Below, piece after piece: positions 32,906 to 43,257 of a stretch of DNA of 64,000 nucleotides. The DNA is taken from NCBI GenBank assembly GCA_029532625.1, contig JARFXM010000007.1:124001-188000 (forward strand), in the 5' to 3' direction. A model generated the notes under the pieces. It was not told where the DNA came from and did no database searches. It saw only the letters and a program-made list of their open reading frames with translations. This DNA is from Lomentospora prolificans (lineage: Eukaryota; Ascomycota; Sordariomycetes; Microascales; Microascaceae). Both the position numbers and the translations under genes were made by a program. Numbering within the stretch: position 1 is the first letter of the stretch; every line of letters begins with the position of its first letter.

Positions 32906-34367
32906 GCCCCCGCCAGAAATCTAGATCTGTGTCAACACCATCCAAGTTCAGACTTCAGACACGAAAAGTAGGGATAAAGACATGAATACATTTTCAGAAG
33001 GCTTTCGAATAGTGCAAAGTGTTGATGATCTGTGAATCAAAGCCAGAAGTCATCTCAGCGCCAGAGGAACAGCTATTATATGAAACTAAAACTGAGGCTT
33101 ATTTTCACCGAGGGAGCTCCTCTACAATCTGCGGTTTACAACGCAAGAGAGACTATAGATTACCAAGACGAGTCTCGGTACTCGGGTAATAAATAACATG
33201 GCAAAGGGCGGGGAGAGGAAAGTCGGATTTGTACCACAATATAGCAGCGTTGCCACCTTGAGAGTCGAGGTTCACTCCGGAGACTTTAGCTAAAAGAGCC
33301 GAGCCTTCCAACCCATCCTTCATCTCAATGGTTCTCAATATACGTACGTGCCACTCCGAGCTATTAATATGAGGTGTGCCATGCCTCACCTCCCTCACAT
33401 TTTCCAGCGATCACACTGCCATACCAGTTTGGAATAAGAGTCCAGCAAGTCTGTCAAGCACATAATTGATCCTTTAAAAGATCTACAGATGGGAAGAGAG
33501 ATGGCAAGGGCTGTGGTAAAATCCCAAAATGACAGTTCTTACCTATCTCTAAAACCATTTTCTAAGAGAGGTTGTTGATTAATATTACTAGGTCTCACTC
33601 CCCACCACGCTTTGCCAGCGCTGGGTTGGTCAGGTCTGACGAAGAAAAGGCAAGAAGATGCGCTTAGCTCAAAAAGTCAGAAATCGCAGCAACTTGCACC
33701 ACTTATCGCTGTTTTGACATGTTTTCGGATAGACGCTGTGAAGGTCCATTTCTTGGCTCTCTGCCTTTTGTCCAGGTGATTAGATCAGGCCTCCAGTACA
33801 TTGTGGTTTTATCTAGCCAGCCATGGCCAGGCTAGACACGCTAACATTTTAGGCGCTATTAAGTACCTACGGATAGCACAGACACTGGCTAGCTGGCAAT
33901 AACTAGCTCCATCGCCAGCCTGGGTGTGGCTGGCTGGAGCCAGCACTTTATCACCACAGGCCTAAAATAGCGCCAGGCTTCTACGAACCAAGAGATAATA
34001 GCCGGTGCTAAATCGCGGACTCTTCCGCCGCTAATAATTTGGTGCTGTCAAGACTGATGATACCCAGTTCTGATTGTCTGTGCGCTGGCAATCAGAGCCC
34101 CTCATTTTTCAGGGACAGACAGTGACAACTTCACGTGAGTGGCCTGGCTCCACGTCACAACTGCCTCCTTGAACACTTGGGCGCTCTTGAGCGAGTGCGG
34201 GATCTATTCAACCTAGTCTCCACAAGGGTAAGAGAAAGGCGGAAAGAAAGAAATTGCTAGACTGGCATCAATCGATGGCCTCTGCATATGTGGTATCGTA
34301 CACTTTTACACTAGGTTCTCCAACCGATATTCAACGTCGTCGCGGGCGAAATGAAAAAGAAAACCAT
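32906..34367. other. intergenic, includes a fold-back sequence
   Basis: A minus ORF at 33398-33153 has no recognisable domain. A fold-back candidate lies at 33802-33958 (listed separately). The rest is 3' flank of the rhodopsin-domain gene. Confidence 0.45.
33802..33958. repeat. imperfect fold-back (possible MITE remnant)
   Basis: Left arm about 33802-33836 starts TGTGGTTTTATCTAGCCAGC. Right arm about 33914-33958 reads, on the opposite strand, TGTGGTGATAAAGTGCTGGC then CCAGCCAGCC. The arms share TGTGGT, GCCAGCCA and CCAGGCT blocks in the same order. TTTTAGGCGCTATT-like blocks sit just inside the left arm and outside the right arm. No transposase. Arms are too diverged to define exact ends. 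Confidence 0.4.
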
Positions 34368-35715
34368 CTACTGGGTTTGCCTGCTGTTTGTTGTGTAGCT
34401 GATTGAGATCTCGTCCGTTCTCTTAATCCCTTTACCCATGCCATTCTGATCCTTTGTACCTCGTAATATGCTCTCGTCGCTGGCGTTGCCTTCGTTAAAG
34501 GTAATGACTGTCTGGTGGCTTGTACCAGACTTTGCTTCGACACCTGCTGTTGACCCGATCCCATACGCGCGTGCGCTGTGGTTGCCGTACATTGGTAGCT
34601 TATAAGAGCTGCCATTTCCAGAGCTATCGCCCTTGCTTCCGTATCGGACACGGACATACAGTGGTCGCAGGACGGGGATCGACGAGCACATAATGGTAAC
34701 GGTGCTTTCAGTGGCGGACCAGATGAGCATGGGAACGGTATCATCTGCTGAATGGTTAACTAAAAGTGCCGGTAGGAGTGGAGAGACGAGTTGAATAACA
34801 TACGGATATATTCTGTTGCGTTTAGGCCATTTAGGGCGACGGTGCGCACAATACCGCAGATGCCGGCACTAATATGGGTTTTCTCGTTAGCTCGGTTATC
34901 GGATGTCGGAGGGTCAAGGTTCGCCGCGCGAGCGTGAAACGTACAAAACACCGAGACTGAGACCCACTGCGACGGTGATCTTCTCCTTGCGCTTCATGTT
35001 GAGATCCCAGATGACGAACCAGGGCAAGATAGCGAACCCGAAGTCGGCCACGACAAACCAAGCTGAATTCACACACGAAGACAAAAAATCGTCAGCGATG
35101 TCATGGCAGGATGTCGCACTTTGGGACACTTACATCCGACAGTCAAGCCGACCTTGGAGAAATCGAGCCAGCAAGTCCCCTCGAGGGTGGGGTTCCAAGT
35201 CTTCTGGACCGGAATGCACTGGATGACGACAGTGATGCTGGAAAAGAGTGTGATAAAAACAGTTCCTGCGAGGAAAGCCCATATGAAGATTGTCTGGATC
35301 TTGTTTCGAACGATCCGGAGGAGGAAGACGCCGACGGCGCATTTGCCTACGCCGATGACCATGAGGCCGGCGACTTGGCTAAAGATTTCATATTTCAGTG
35401 CCGTGAAATAGGCTTCGGGATTGCCGACATCCGCAAACAGTCGTCCGAGGCCGTAGAATGTCGCGATGGTAACGAAGACGGTGTAAAGAATTTGAAGAAC
35501 CTGCAGAATCGTATCAGTCTCCACGCTATTCTAGCGATGTAAAGGCCGCTTGTCCGTACCAGCGCGACTGCAATCAGATAGTCATCGGCACCAACAGAAT
35601 TCAGAATCGACATGCGCGTATAGAGCCTCAAGCCCACGAAGATGGCGAAGATGACGACCTCTGCCCACAAGACCGCATTGGTCATGGGCCCGAGCCCTCC
35701 ATAGTACTGGCTCAT
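34368..35715 (-). CDS. rhodopsin-domain (PTH11-like) seven-helix membrane protein
   Basis: Exons 35715-35560, 35500-35134, 35062-34945, 34868-34804 and 34744-34368 give 360 residues. The fungal rhodopsin-like domain is recognised from NAVLWAEVVIFAIFVGLRLY with TRMSILNSVGADDYLI (helix 1 and the D-D-Y/L signature), GVGKCAVGVFLLRIV, QCIPVQKTWNP (the CxPxxxxW loop), GTCW, ADFGFAILPWFVIWDL with NMKRKEKI, GICGIVRTVAL, and WSATESTVTIMCSSIPVLRP. The C-terminus after RPLY is a hydrophilic cytosolic tail. No CFEM domain precedes it. Relatives include PTH11-type candidate receptors and many orphan membrane proteins; ligand unknown. The joins reproduce the family order without gaps, so the gene looks intact. 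Confidence 0.88.
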
Positions 35716-38481
35716 CAGGAAAGGCTGACGATGAGCTCGCCTTCAAGAAGCAGAGATGGCGTAGTGTTGCTGGCGAATTCGACAGGAAGCTGAAGACTCG
35801 GAAAGGTTTCTTTTTTCCTCTATGCGAAAAGTGCTGGCCTCGCCGGCATTATCAACTCGGCAGAACCAGCGAGCCAAGAGCCTATCCACTGTCGGCAGGG
35901 AGCATAAGGACCGACTGCTGGCTAGGAAAGTCAAGCCTCAAGTCGCATGGATTTTTTTTCAAATGTAAATCTTGCCTCCTTCGCGCCATGAGGAAGGGGT
36001 AATTGTGTGCGTAGACAATTCAAGTGGTTCCTGCACGCATTCAAGATCCACAATAATACTACCCTCGACATACGGAGAATAATGCTGGGAAAAAAAGAGC
36101 ATGATTTTTTTTGGTACCTACCCCCCACATCCATCTTTCTTGCCTCTCTCCACTTGTACAGATCATCGTGATACCTATCCCTGTCTCCAAGACAATATTA
36201 GCGAGATATATTACCCCATGTCCCCTCCGCGGCTAGGGATTAATAGACACTGTGAAAAAGAAAGAATACCACATACTAATCGACGGGGTACCGAGGTCGG
36301 GCGGAGACAATCCGCGGGCGGCCCCAATTGCACCAGGCGCTCTCTCTCCTGGTGGCGACATTACTCAGTACTCCGTATCCGGGTGCAAGTGGACCCCGCC
36401 CCTTGATACCGATATCGCGCGTGCTCAGGGGGCTACGAAATGGAAATGATCGAAAGTCTCTCCCCAATACGTGTCCCATATATATATATCCATAAATATC
36501 AATGGCCTCCTGCTCGTGCGCGATGAGGTATAAACAATCCAAACCAGATTACTGGAACTGCCCGCCCCCCAAAACCAAACTCACCCTCGGAAAAAAAAAA
36601 TTCATAATAAACAGCCCAAAAAGGACCTAAATCCAGGGAGAAAAACATGTGAGAGCGAAATATTGTCTAGACCTCCCTGCGGCTGATAAAAAAGATAAAA
36701 AGAAAACGCCGGCTGTTGGGACGGGAGCCGGCCCCTGAGCTAGCCATCAACTTCCATCAACTATTGGTAGCATCCCTGACCCTGCAGGTAAGGCCTAACC
36801 GTTTGGGTGCTGGCAGCGTTACAACCTGGATGGAAAAGCCAGGCTGCCTGGCATATATACTGCTCAAATACTTCGTAAATCCATTGAACCATGGATTGAA
36901 TCCGAGGGCCGAGAAAGTGATTCGTCGTGCCGACAATTTCTTCATGTTCCGAGCTTCCGACCATACACCACTGCCCTTCTTCCTTGCCCCCAATGTGGAT
37001 GGCCAGCGAAATAATTTTACCAGGATACTGTTGCCCCCGTCCTCCGCGCCAAACAGGACGCGACACTTTCCCAAGAAAATAGAACTTGAAACAAATGCGT
37101 GGGGGCCGACCTGTCGATGGCGGGACCTGCGAAATGCAACAGCAGAGGTTTTTATCGCATCATGGTCGAGACCGGCGGCGGATTTGAACTCCATCCTCAC
37201 GTCCTGGAACGTCACGTCCCGCTGGTCGGGCCAAAATAAGGTGTAACGGTGGGACAAGCGGCCAGCTTGGCAGTCCAACAATGGCTCAGACATCTGAGGA
37301 AATCTTCGGCAGGTCCACCTTGACGCTGTGCTTTACCCACCCTTCACCTCCTATGAGGAGGCATACATGCAAGTGTGAATGTCCTTTTGTGAAAAAGGCT
37401 CCCCTCATTGTTGAATGAGCCCCTTTTGCCCCTCGTTGATCATCACCCTATTATTGCCTTGCTTCGTGATCGTCGCCAGTGTTTAACGGCGGTCTGCCTG
37501 GAAACTATTGTCCGCGGAGACCGGAGACAGTTCCGATATCCCTTGCCAAGCGACCCTCCCCTAGCGGGCAGTCTCCACTAGTGTCACGCCCGTCCCCCAC
37601 TGCCTGGCTGGCTACCCGGGACAAAGCTTTGGTGGTTGACAAGTGAGGCTGGACGTCCCCTATTAATGAGGAGGAGCCTGAGAACATTGTGGAAATGAAA
37701 TCCTTCGGCAGAAAGTCTTCAATGTCCAGGTATCCCTGAAGAAAGGTTTTGGACCGATTGATCCGTCGTCAACACCGTGGCGGTGTCCACTGAGGGCAAG
37801 TCAGGGCAAGGGCCCGGCTTGTTTCGGGACCCGACTCTAACGCTTGAACTAACAGGGGAAGAGTGACATCGCCTCAGATTTGGAATCTTGGGGGAGATGC
37901 ATCACTTTTACAAAGGCCAGTTGCCACCTCTTAAACATACTCAAGACGTCGTGCGTTCCGCTTGCTGCCCCAAGCGACGGATACGAGTATATCTCCCACC
38001 AGGATCCAACAGGTTGTTGGCTTGGAAAACTTTACTCGGGGCTCTGAATTGATACTTATCTCTCCACACAAGCTAGGGAGAAGAATACCTAGCTTCAAAA
38101 TGTCCTGTCCAATATAATTACCCCCCTAACAAGTCTGATCCCGGGAGAGGTGTTAAATCCAGGATGGTAACCGCGTCCCATTCTGCCCAGGATGTCGCCC
38201 GCCCTGCTTTACCCCATTTGTTATGGTCAGGTCGGTTGGCCAGATGATACCTCCTGCAACTTGTGACGATTGTCCGAGAAGATCAATGGGTATTTATACA
38301 GGGAGTACACCAGCATTCTTTCGCCCTGGTTGAGGAGACTGCCAACATATCTTTCCCAGGTGGTTTCCTCCGACAACTTCGAGAAAAGGAAAAAAAAAAC
38401 GAGAACGAAAAAAAAAAAAAAAAAAAAAAAAAAAGAAAAAGGCATTTTCATACTAAAACTCTCTCTCAGTCATTGTCCAGG
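35716..38481. other. long intergenic region
   Basis: A minus ORF with a true ATG (37293-36757, 178 codons) and a + ORF over the same DNA both stay open; neither shows a domain and I cannot tell whether either is real. AT dinucleotide tract near 36478-36490. The right end carries the 5' flank of the O-methyltransferase gene, with TATTTATA at about 38291-38298, roughly 190 bp before its ATG. Confidence 0.4.
38408..38434. repeat. poly(A) run of 27 in the 5' leader of the O-methyltransferase gene
   Basis: Uninterrupted A run ending 47 bp before the ATG at 38482. In the transcript it would be a poly(A) tract in the 5' leader, if transcription starts upstream of it. Confidence 0.85.
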
Positions 38482-39980
38482 ATGGCTTCCCAGCCCAAAG
38501 ATCTCATTGCCCTCCTCGACGGTGTCGACCACGGCTCGTTCAACGGTGATGAGGTAGAGCGCCTCAAAGTTCGTGCTGCCGCACGACGACTGCTTGCCAG
38601 GGTTGAGTCCCCGTATGAACGGGCCTGGGGTTTCTGCTTCGAGCACCCTGTCGTCTTCGCTGCCTTGCAGACTTTCATCGACCTTGGTCTCTGGAAGGCC
38701 TGGACAGGGGTCGGTGGGGGCGAGAAGTCTATTGATGATCTGGTAAAGTTGTGTGCACGTAATATCCAGCCAAACCTGTTGCGTACGTCCCTTCTTCCCT
38801 CCCCCCAAGATTGATGTGCACTTGCCACGCCGACGCCGATACCCACAATCGGTGCGGCGCGTGTTTGTCATGATCCTAGGGCTCACACCCGGCACTATGT
38901 AGGCAGATTGTTCCGCTTGTTGGTTGCCTTCAACGTGGTAGAGGAGACGGCCGAAGACAAGTTCAAGCCCACCCCGTTCTCGCTCGCCATTGGCGATGAG
39001 AGTACTAAAGTTCGCGCATCACTTGAAGCAGCGTAGGGACACCACTCTCCACTCCCTCCCTCCCACATTGCCTTTTTTTTTTTTTTTTTTTTTTTTTTCA
39101 CCCCCGTTGCATGAATCTCCGCATGACCCACCAACTGATCGTTTCTGCGTCTCAGTAACTATCAATACATCTTGGCCGGCCACAACCTGCCCAAGTACCT
39201 CGCCAAGACAGACTATAAGGAGCCCACCGCGGCCGACGTCAACAACTACTCTGAGAGTGACCCCGATGGCCTCAACTTCTTCGGGCGCCTTCAGAAGAGC
39301 CCCGAGTACTATGAAGCCTTCACGGGTCACATGGAGGCATGGACTGCGTGGAAGACGCCGTGGACCAAGCTCTACGACCCTAAGAAGCTCCTTGACGGCG
39401 CCAGGCTAGACAAGGATTCGCCGCTCGTCGTCGACGTAGGTGGAAACACCGGCCTTGACATCTCCCACGTCCATAAGGCGCTACCGGATTTGCCCGCTGG
39501 CGCGTTGGTCCTGCAGGACCTTCCCGAGATCATTGCCAAGGCCAATGTTGACGAGAAGATCACGGCCATGGTCCACGACTTCTTCCAACCCCAGCCTATC
39601 AAGGGTAATAAGCGGTACTTTAGACCCTCAAAGGAAGGAGAAAGAGAGCTGACGCCCACTTTATAGGAAGTCGAGCGTACTTTATGCACGCAGTCCTCCA
39701 TGACTGGCCCGATGCGCAAGCCACGCAGTTGTTGCAGCACACCCGGGACGCCATGGTCAAGGACTATTCTAAGCTCTTTGTCTATGACATCGTGATGCCG
39801 CCCACTGGCGCGAGTATCAGCCAGACCACTATGGATGTACAGATGATGACCCTGCTTTCGGCTTCTGAGCGCACCAAGAGCGCGTGGGAGGCACTCCTGA
39901 CCGGCGCCGGCTTCAAGATTGTCAACTTTTGGCCCGACCCGCAGGGATACGAGATGCTGATTGAGGCTGAGGTTGCCTAG
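38482..39980 (+). CDS. class II (COMT-type) O-methyltransferase
   Basis: Exons 38482-38782, 38903-39032, 39156-39604 and 39667-39980 give 397 residues. It moves a methyl group from SAM to a hydroxyl of a small aromatic or polyketide substrate; cytosolic. The N-terminal dimerisation/winged-helix part includes FRLLVAFNVVEE and KFKPTPFSLAIGD. SAM motif I is LVVDVGGNTGLDI (about 234-246), with Asn where many members have Gly. LVLQDLPEII is the family's x-QDLP motif, and the catalytic base is H305 in MHAVLHDWPD. The C-terminus (WEALLTGAGFKIVNFWP) is typical. The second intron holds a 26-nt T run. The first intron begins C|GTACGT and its acceptor is TGTAG. Such enzymes are common tailoring enzymes, but no synthase gene is adjacent. 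Confidence 0.9.
39073..39098. repeat. poly(T) run of 26 in an intron
   Basis: Lies in the second intron (39033-39155) of the O-methyltransferase gene, giving poly(U) in the transcript. Confidence 0.9.
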
Positions 39981-42347
39981 GTAATGATTTGTATGGCAAT
40001 ATTATCTATATTAGCGCCGAAGCATTGGGCTTTGATAGTAGATATAAGTATGAATTCCCCGAAAGCAAAGGGACCGCATTCTCATCCGTGGATGTTCCAG
40101 CGATCCTCTCGCAACTGATCCATTCGGGATTTAGCAACTATTAACCCTGCATGTCGGCGGCAACTCGGATAGGGAAATCCAAACTAAAATAACTGAAAAC
40201 GAGATCAAGAAAAAAAAAAATCAAGAACAATCCAAGGGTAAACGGTGAGTATCTCGAGGAAGTACCAAGGTAATACAATGGCAGTGCTCTTCTTGTTCAT
40301 GTTTGTTTCTTCTCTTTCCTTATCTGGAGTCGAGTTTTCGGCAAATCATCAATTGAACTCAACCTTTCGTTGTTCTCAGGAGCACCTATGCATCAGTATT
40401 ATTACAAGATGCAAATTGGTTTTTATTATGTGCCACTGCGATTCACTCGATTGCAACAATCGCATCGCCATGTCCACCGCCCTGCTCCAGGGGTGACAGA
40501 TAATGTAGGCCTTGGCTCAATGCTTGAAGACGACTTTAAGCCACCTGACTCGCAATAGAAATATCTCGCCCTCCAGAGAAAATGGGAGAAGCTAGAGGCT
40601 TAGTTCTGGTGGCAATAATGATGTGCATTTGGAAACCGTATTATTGAATCTAGGGCTCTGTCGAGCTGCTCACCCTTCCCTGTCAAGGGACACAACTCTC
40701 TGACTTGACGCTTTAGCCCCCCTCCATGGCTCCCTCTTGTCCACTTAATCCAAAAGTAGACCCAAAGTCTTTCTTGAAGTCCCCGTTCGGCCCGCCAAAG
40801 ATCTCCAAGTTCTAACTCGCCGCTGGTTTTCTGCTCTTGGCCTACTTCACCAAAAATTCCAGCACCCCGCATGAGCCGAAAGAGGGACTGGCCTCGACTG
40901 GCCGCATGTGCCTGCTGTGTAGCGGTAAGACTAACTGAGTCCCAGCACTCAAATTCTGCCGTATTGCTGGACGTTTTGCCTCTAGTTGGCGCGGGGTTAT
41001 TGTCGATATTCCTAACCAAGAGCAGCCTGTTCCCATATCACTGAGCCTTACTCTTCCTGCGCGAGAAGTTTGGCTGGTAATAATGGCTTGAGAAGGTAAT
41101 AATCCGTAGCTTACCAGATATTGGAGTAGATAGTAGCAGCCTGACCGCAGAGTGCTGTGGCTACTAGACTGCAAGCAGACCTGTGGAGTTTCCTTAGGAT
41201 CACTGGTCCACGCGTTTATTCGACAGCTCGGTATAAATGTCCTCTAGTATTGGAGGGGTAATAATGTGACATCTACGGATGGCATACGCCTCTTGGTGCT
41301 TCTCGGTAGCAGCGTGGTGATGTACGAGAACGGCACTAGTATGGAAAAGATGGACGAACCCATAGGAGGGCTAGCTATCAGCCTCACGACTCGAATCAGG
41401 CGCAAGGCCCTTATGCAGATGGGATAGAAGGAGTTATCGACTCTACAAGGACATCACAGACCTGTTTCAGAGTTCAATGGCCTTGGATTGCTTATTATTA
41501 ATACTTGCGGCTCTCCTAGTGCTTGAGGTATTAGTCTTTCTCATCTCGGTGATGGTTGTGACTGCGGAGTGCGGTTGGACGATAGACTGGAAATCCTCCT
41601 CACTTGGAGGTATTCTTCTATCCCCTTCGTGAGGATACTGATATGGGAGGCCCAAATAGGATAACATAGATCGACTAAGCGGTCGAGAGTACTAGAGTTC
41701 GGTTTGAAAAGAGGGGTGATCGGTGGAGGTTTTATACGGCTGATTAGCATAAGTCTAGTCAGTGTTATCAGACAGTTGCTCCTAGATCCTATACTTCGGT
41801 ATATGAACGTTTGTCGTGGTGTATACTACTCTCAGTAATAACGCAGACGAAGGCTCACTCACACATGGATCTCACACCCCCACCATCGTTAGGATCAATT
41901 GTCAATCAATTATCGACCAGATTGTTAGCATCAGTTGCCGCTTGATTGTCAATAAGGTTGGATTCATACGCTGGTGAAGTACCAAGGGTTGTGATATCCA
42001 TGCTATCAATGGATGTGTTAAAGGGTAATATCCAGCCCATGCATGCACTTTGGGTCATACTGGTGCCTTGAAGGGATCGGGGCGATATGATGGGAAGTCG
42101 GCGAGGTGGCACTGCTATTTAGATTGATGTTCCATAAGCTTTTGTCTGTGTAACACGACGTTTCCATCAGAGACAGTGACTTCGACACCAGGCAGTGAGT
42201 GAGGGGTTATCGACCCCGCTTGAGATTGATGATGATCGACCAGTTTGAAATTTCTCGCCCGTTGGGTGTTTTACAAAAATACTCTCTCAAACGCCCCAAC
42301 GTTAAAGGACATTAAAGCTCAGGAATGGCTGTCTGGAAATCCCCCAA
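39981..42347. other. intergenic, no clear gene
   Basis: Minus ORFs at 41019-40600 (139 codons), 41750-41541 and 42112-41906 are open but match no family. A decayed gene is possible; nothing specific supports it. Confidence 0.4.
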
Positions 42348-42707
42348 ATGAGTCATTCAACGCCAAACCTCCCTTCACGCGACTTCGACGCCACTCTGCG
42401 GTTCTATATGACTCTTGGCTTCGAAGAAAAATGGCACGACGAGGGCTGGATGATTCTTCATCGGGACGGGCTCGTGCTCGAGTTCTTTCCGCACCCTGAA
42501 CTTGACCCTGCTACGAGCTGGTTTAGCTGTTGTCTTCGGCTTGATGATCTAGACAGCTTTTACCGGGACTGCATCGCAGCGGGAATTCCGGAATCCGATA
42601 AAGGCGCGCCTCGCCTCCACAAGCCGGCTTTGGAAGAAGATAGCGGGTTGCGTATTGGGGCATTGATCGACCCGGACGGCACTCTATTACGACTCATCCA
42701 AAATTGA
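42348..42707 (+). CDS. bleomycin-resistance-like VOC (glyoxalase fold) protein
   Basis: Intronless, 119 residues. Begins MSHSTPNLPSRDFDATLRFY, the standard VOC start with a betaalphabeta unit, then LGFEEKWHDEGWMILHRDG, LVLEFFPHPELDPATSWFSC, CLRLDDLDSFYRDC and GLRIGALIDPDGTLLRLIQN. This arrangement and near-consensus wording is that of bacterial bleomycin-binding (Ble/BLMA-type) proteins, which sequester glycopeptide antibiotics as dimers without needing catalytic metals. No metal-ligand set typical of glyoxalase I is evident. Fungal housekeeping VOC proteins differ, so transfer from a bacterium is the simplest reading. An open frame in another phase overlaps upstream and is a shadow. It lies alone, 4.7 kb from the nearest secondary-metabolism-type gene. 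Confidence 0.85.
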   Translation: MSHSTPNLPSRDFDATLRFYMTLGFEEKWHDEGWMILHRDGLVLEFFPHPELDPATSWFSCCLRLDDLDSFYRDCIAAGIPESDKGAPRLHKPALEEDSGLRIGALIDPDGTLLRLIQN

Positions 42708-43257
42708 CTTCTCTGGACGCCTTCATATAACACACCAGATGCCCAATTTCGCTAGCGGTAGAGCTTAGATAGCTAGGCTAGGTGTTGAGGATATTCAGGC
42801 AGTTCCTTCCCTCGGATCTCCAGTATCAGAAATCTCGCCGCCTGGCGTTCTGAGATCCAGCCGACATTGGTGATTGGGGCCTCTACGATTGCTCGGATGT
42901 CGGTAGCATTAATAAGTAATACAATGTAGTGTTGGATGAAGCGACGCAATATGTCGTAACGACCACGAAAATAAGACATCAAAGGATTGATTCACACTCA
43001 CCCTCAAAACTTGCAACTGCTGGACAAAGGATAGAGAAGAAGTAGTCGCGGTGACACAGTCGATGACGGCATCGAATTAAAGAATCTGGGCATTTGATTA
43101 CCCCTAATATGTAATCAATCCATAATTACGCGACCACAAGACGTGATGGAAACAGTTGAATAAACCCAGTTGCATCCAACGGGAAAGGGCCCCTGCCAGC
43201 AGATACCATCAAAAGTCGCTCATAACCAACCCTTCGGGTACTTCGTTTTTCCATCCC
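42708..43257. other. intergenic
   Basis: A 69-codon minus ORF (42982-42773) is open but unrecognised. Otherwise the 3' flanks of the two converging genes. Confidence 0.4.

Noticed and set aside
36716..37293. Opposing 176- and 178-codon ORFs over the same DNA
   Set aside because: Only the minus one has an ATG, neither has a domain or signal, and open frames on both strands of the same DNA are more likely chance than two genes. Transcription data would settle it.
29352..39980. A complete secondary-metabolite cluster
   Set aside because: LaeA-like methyltransferase, O-methyltransferase and others are tailoring or regulatory types, but no PKS, NRPS, terpene synthase or pathway-specific Zn2Cys6 factor was found between them.
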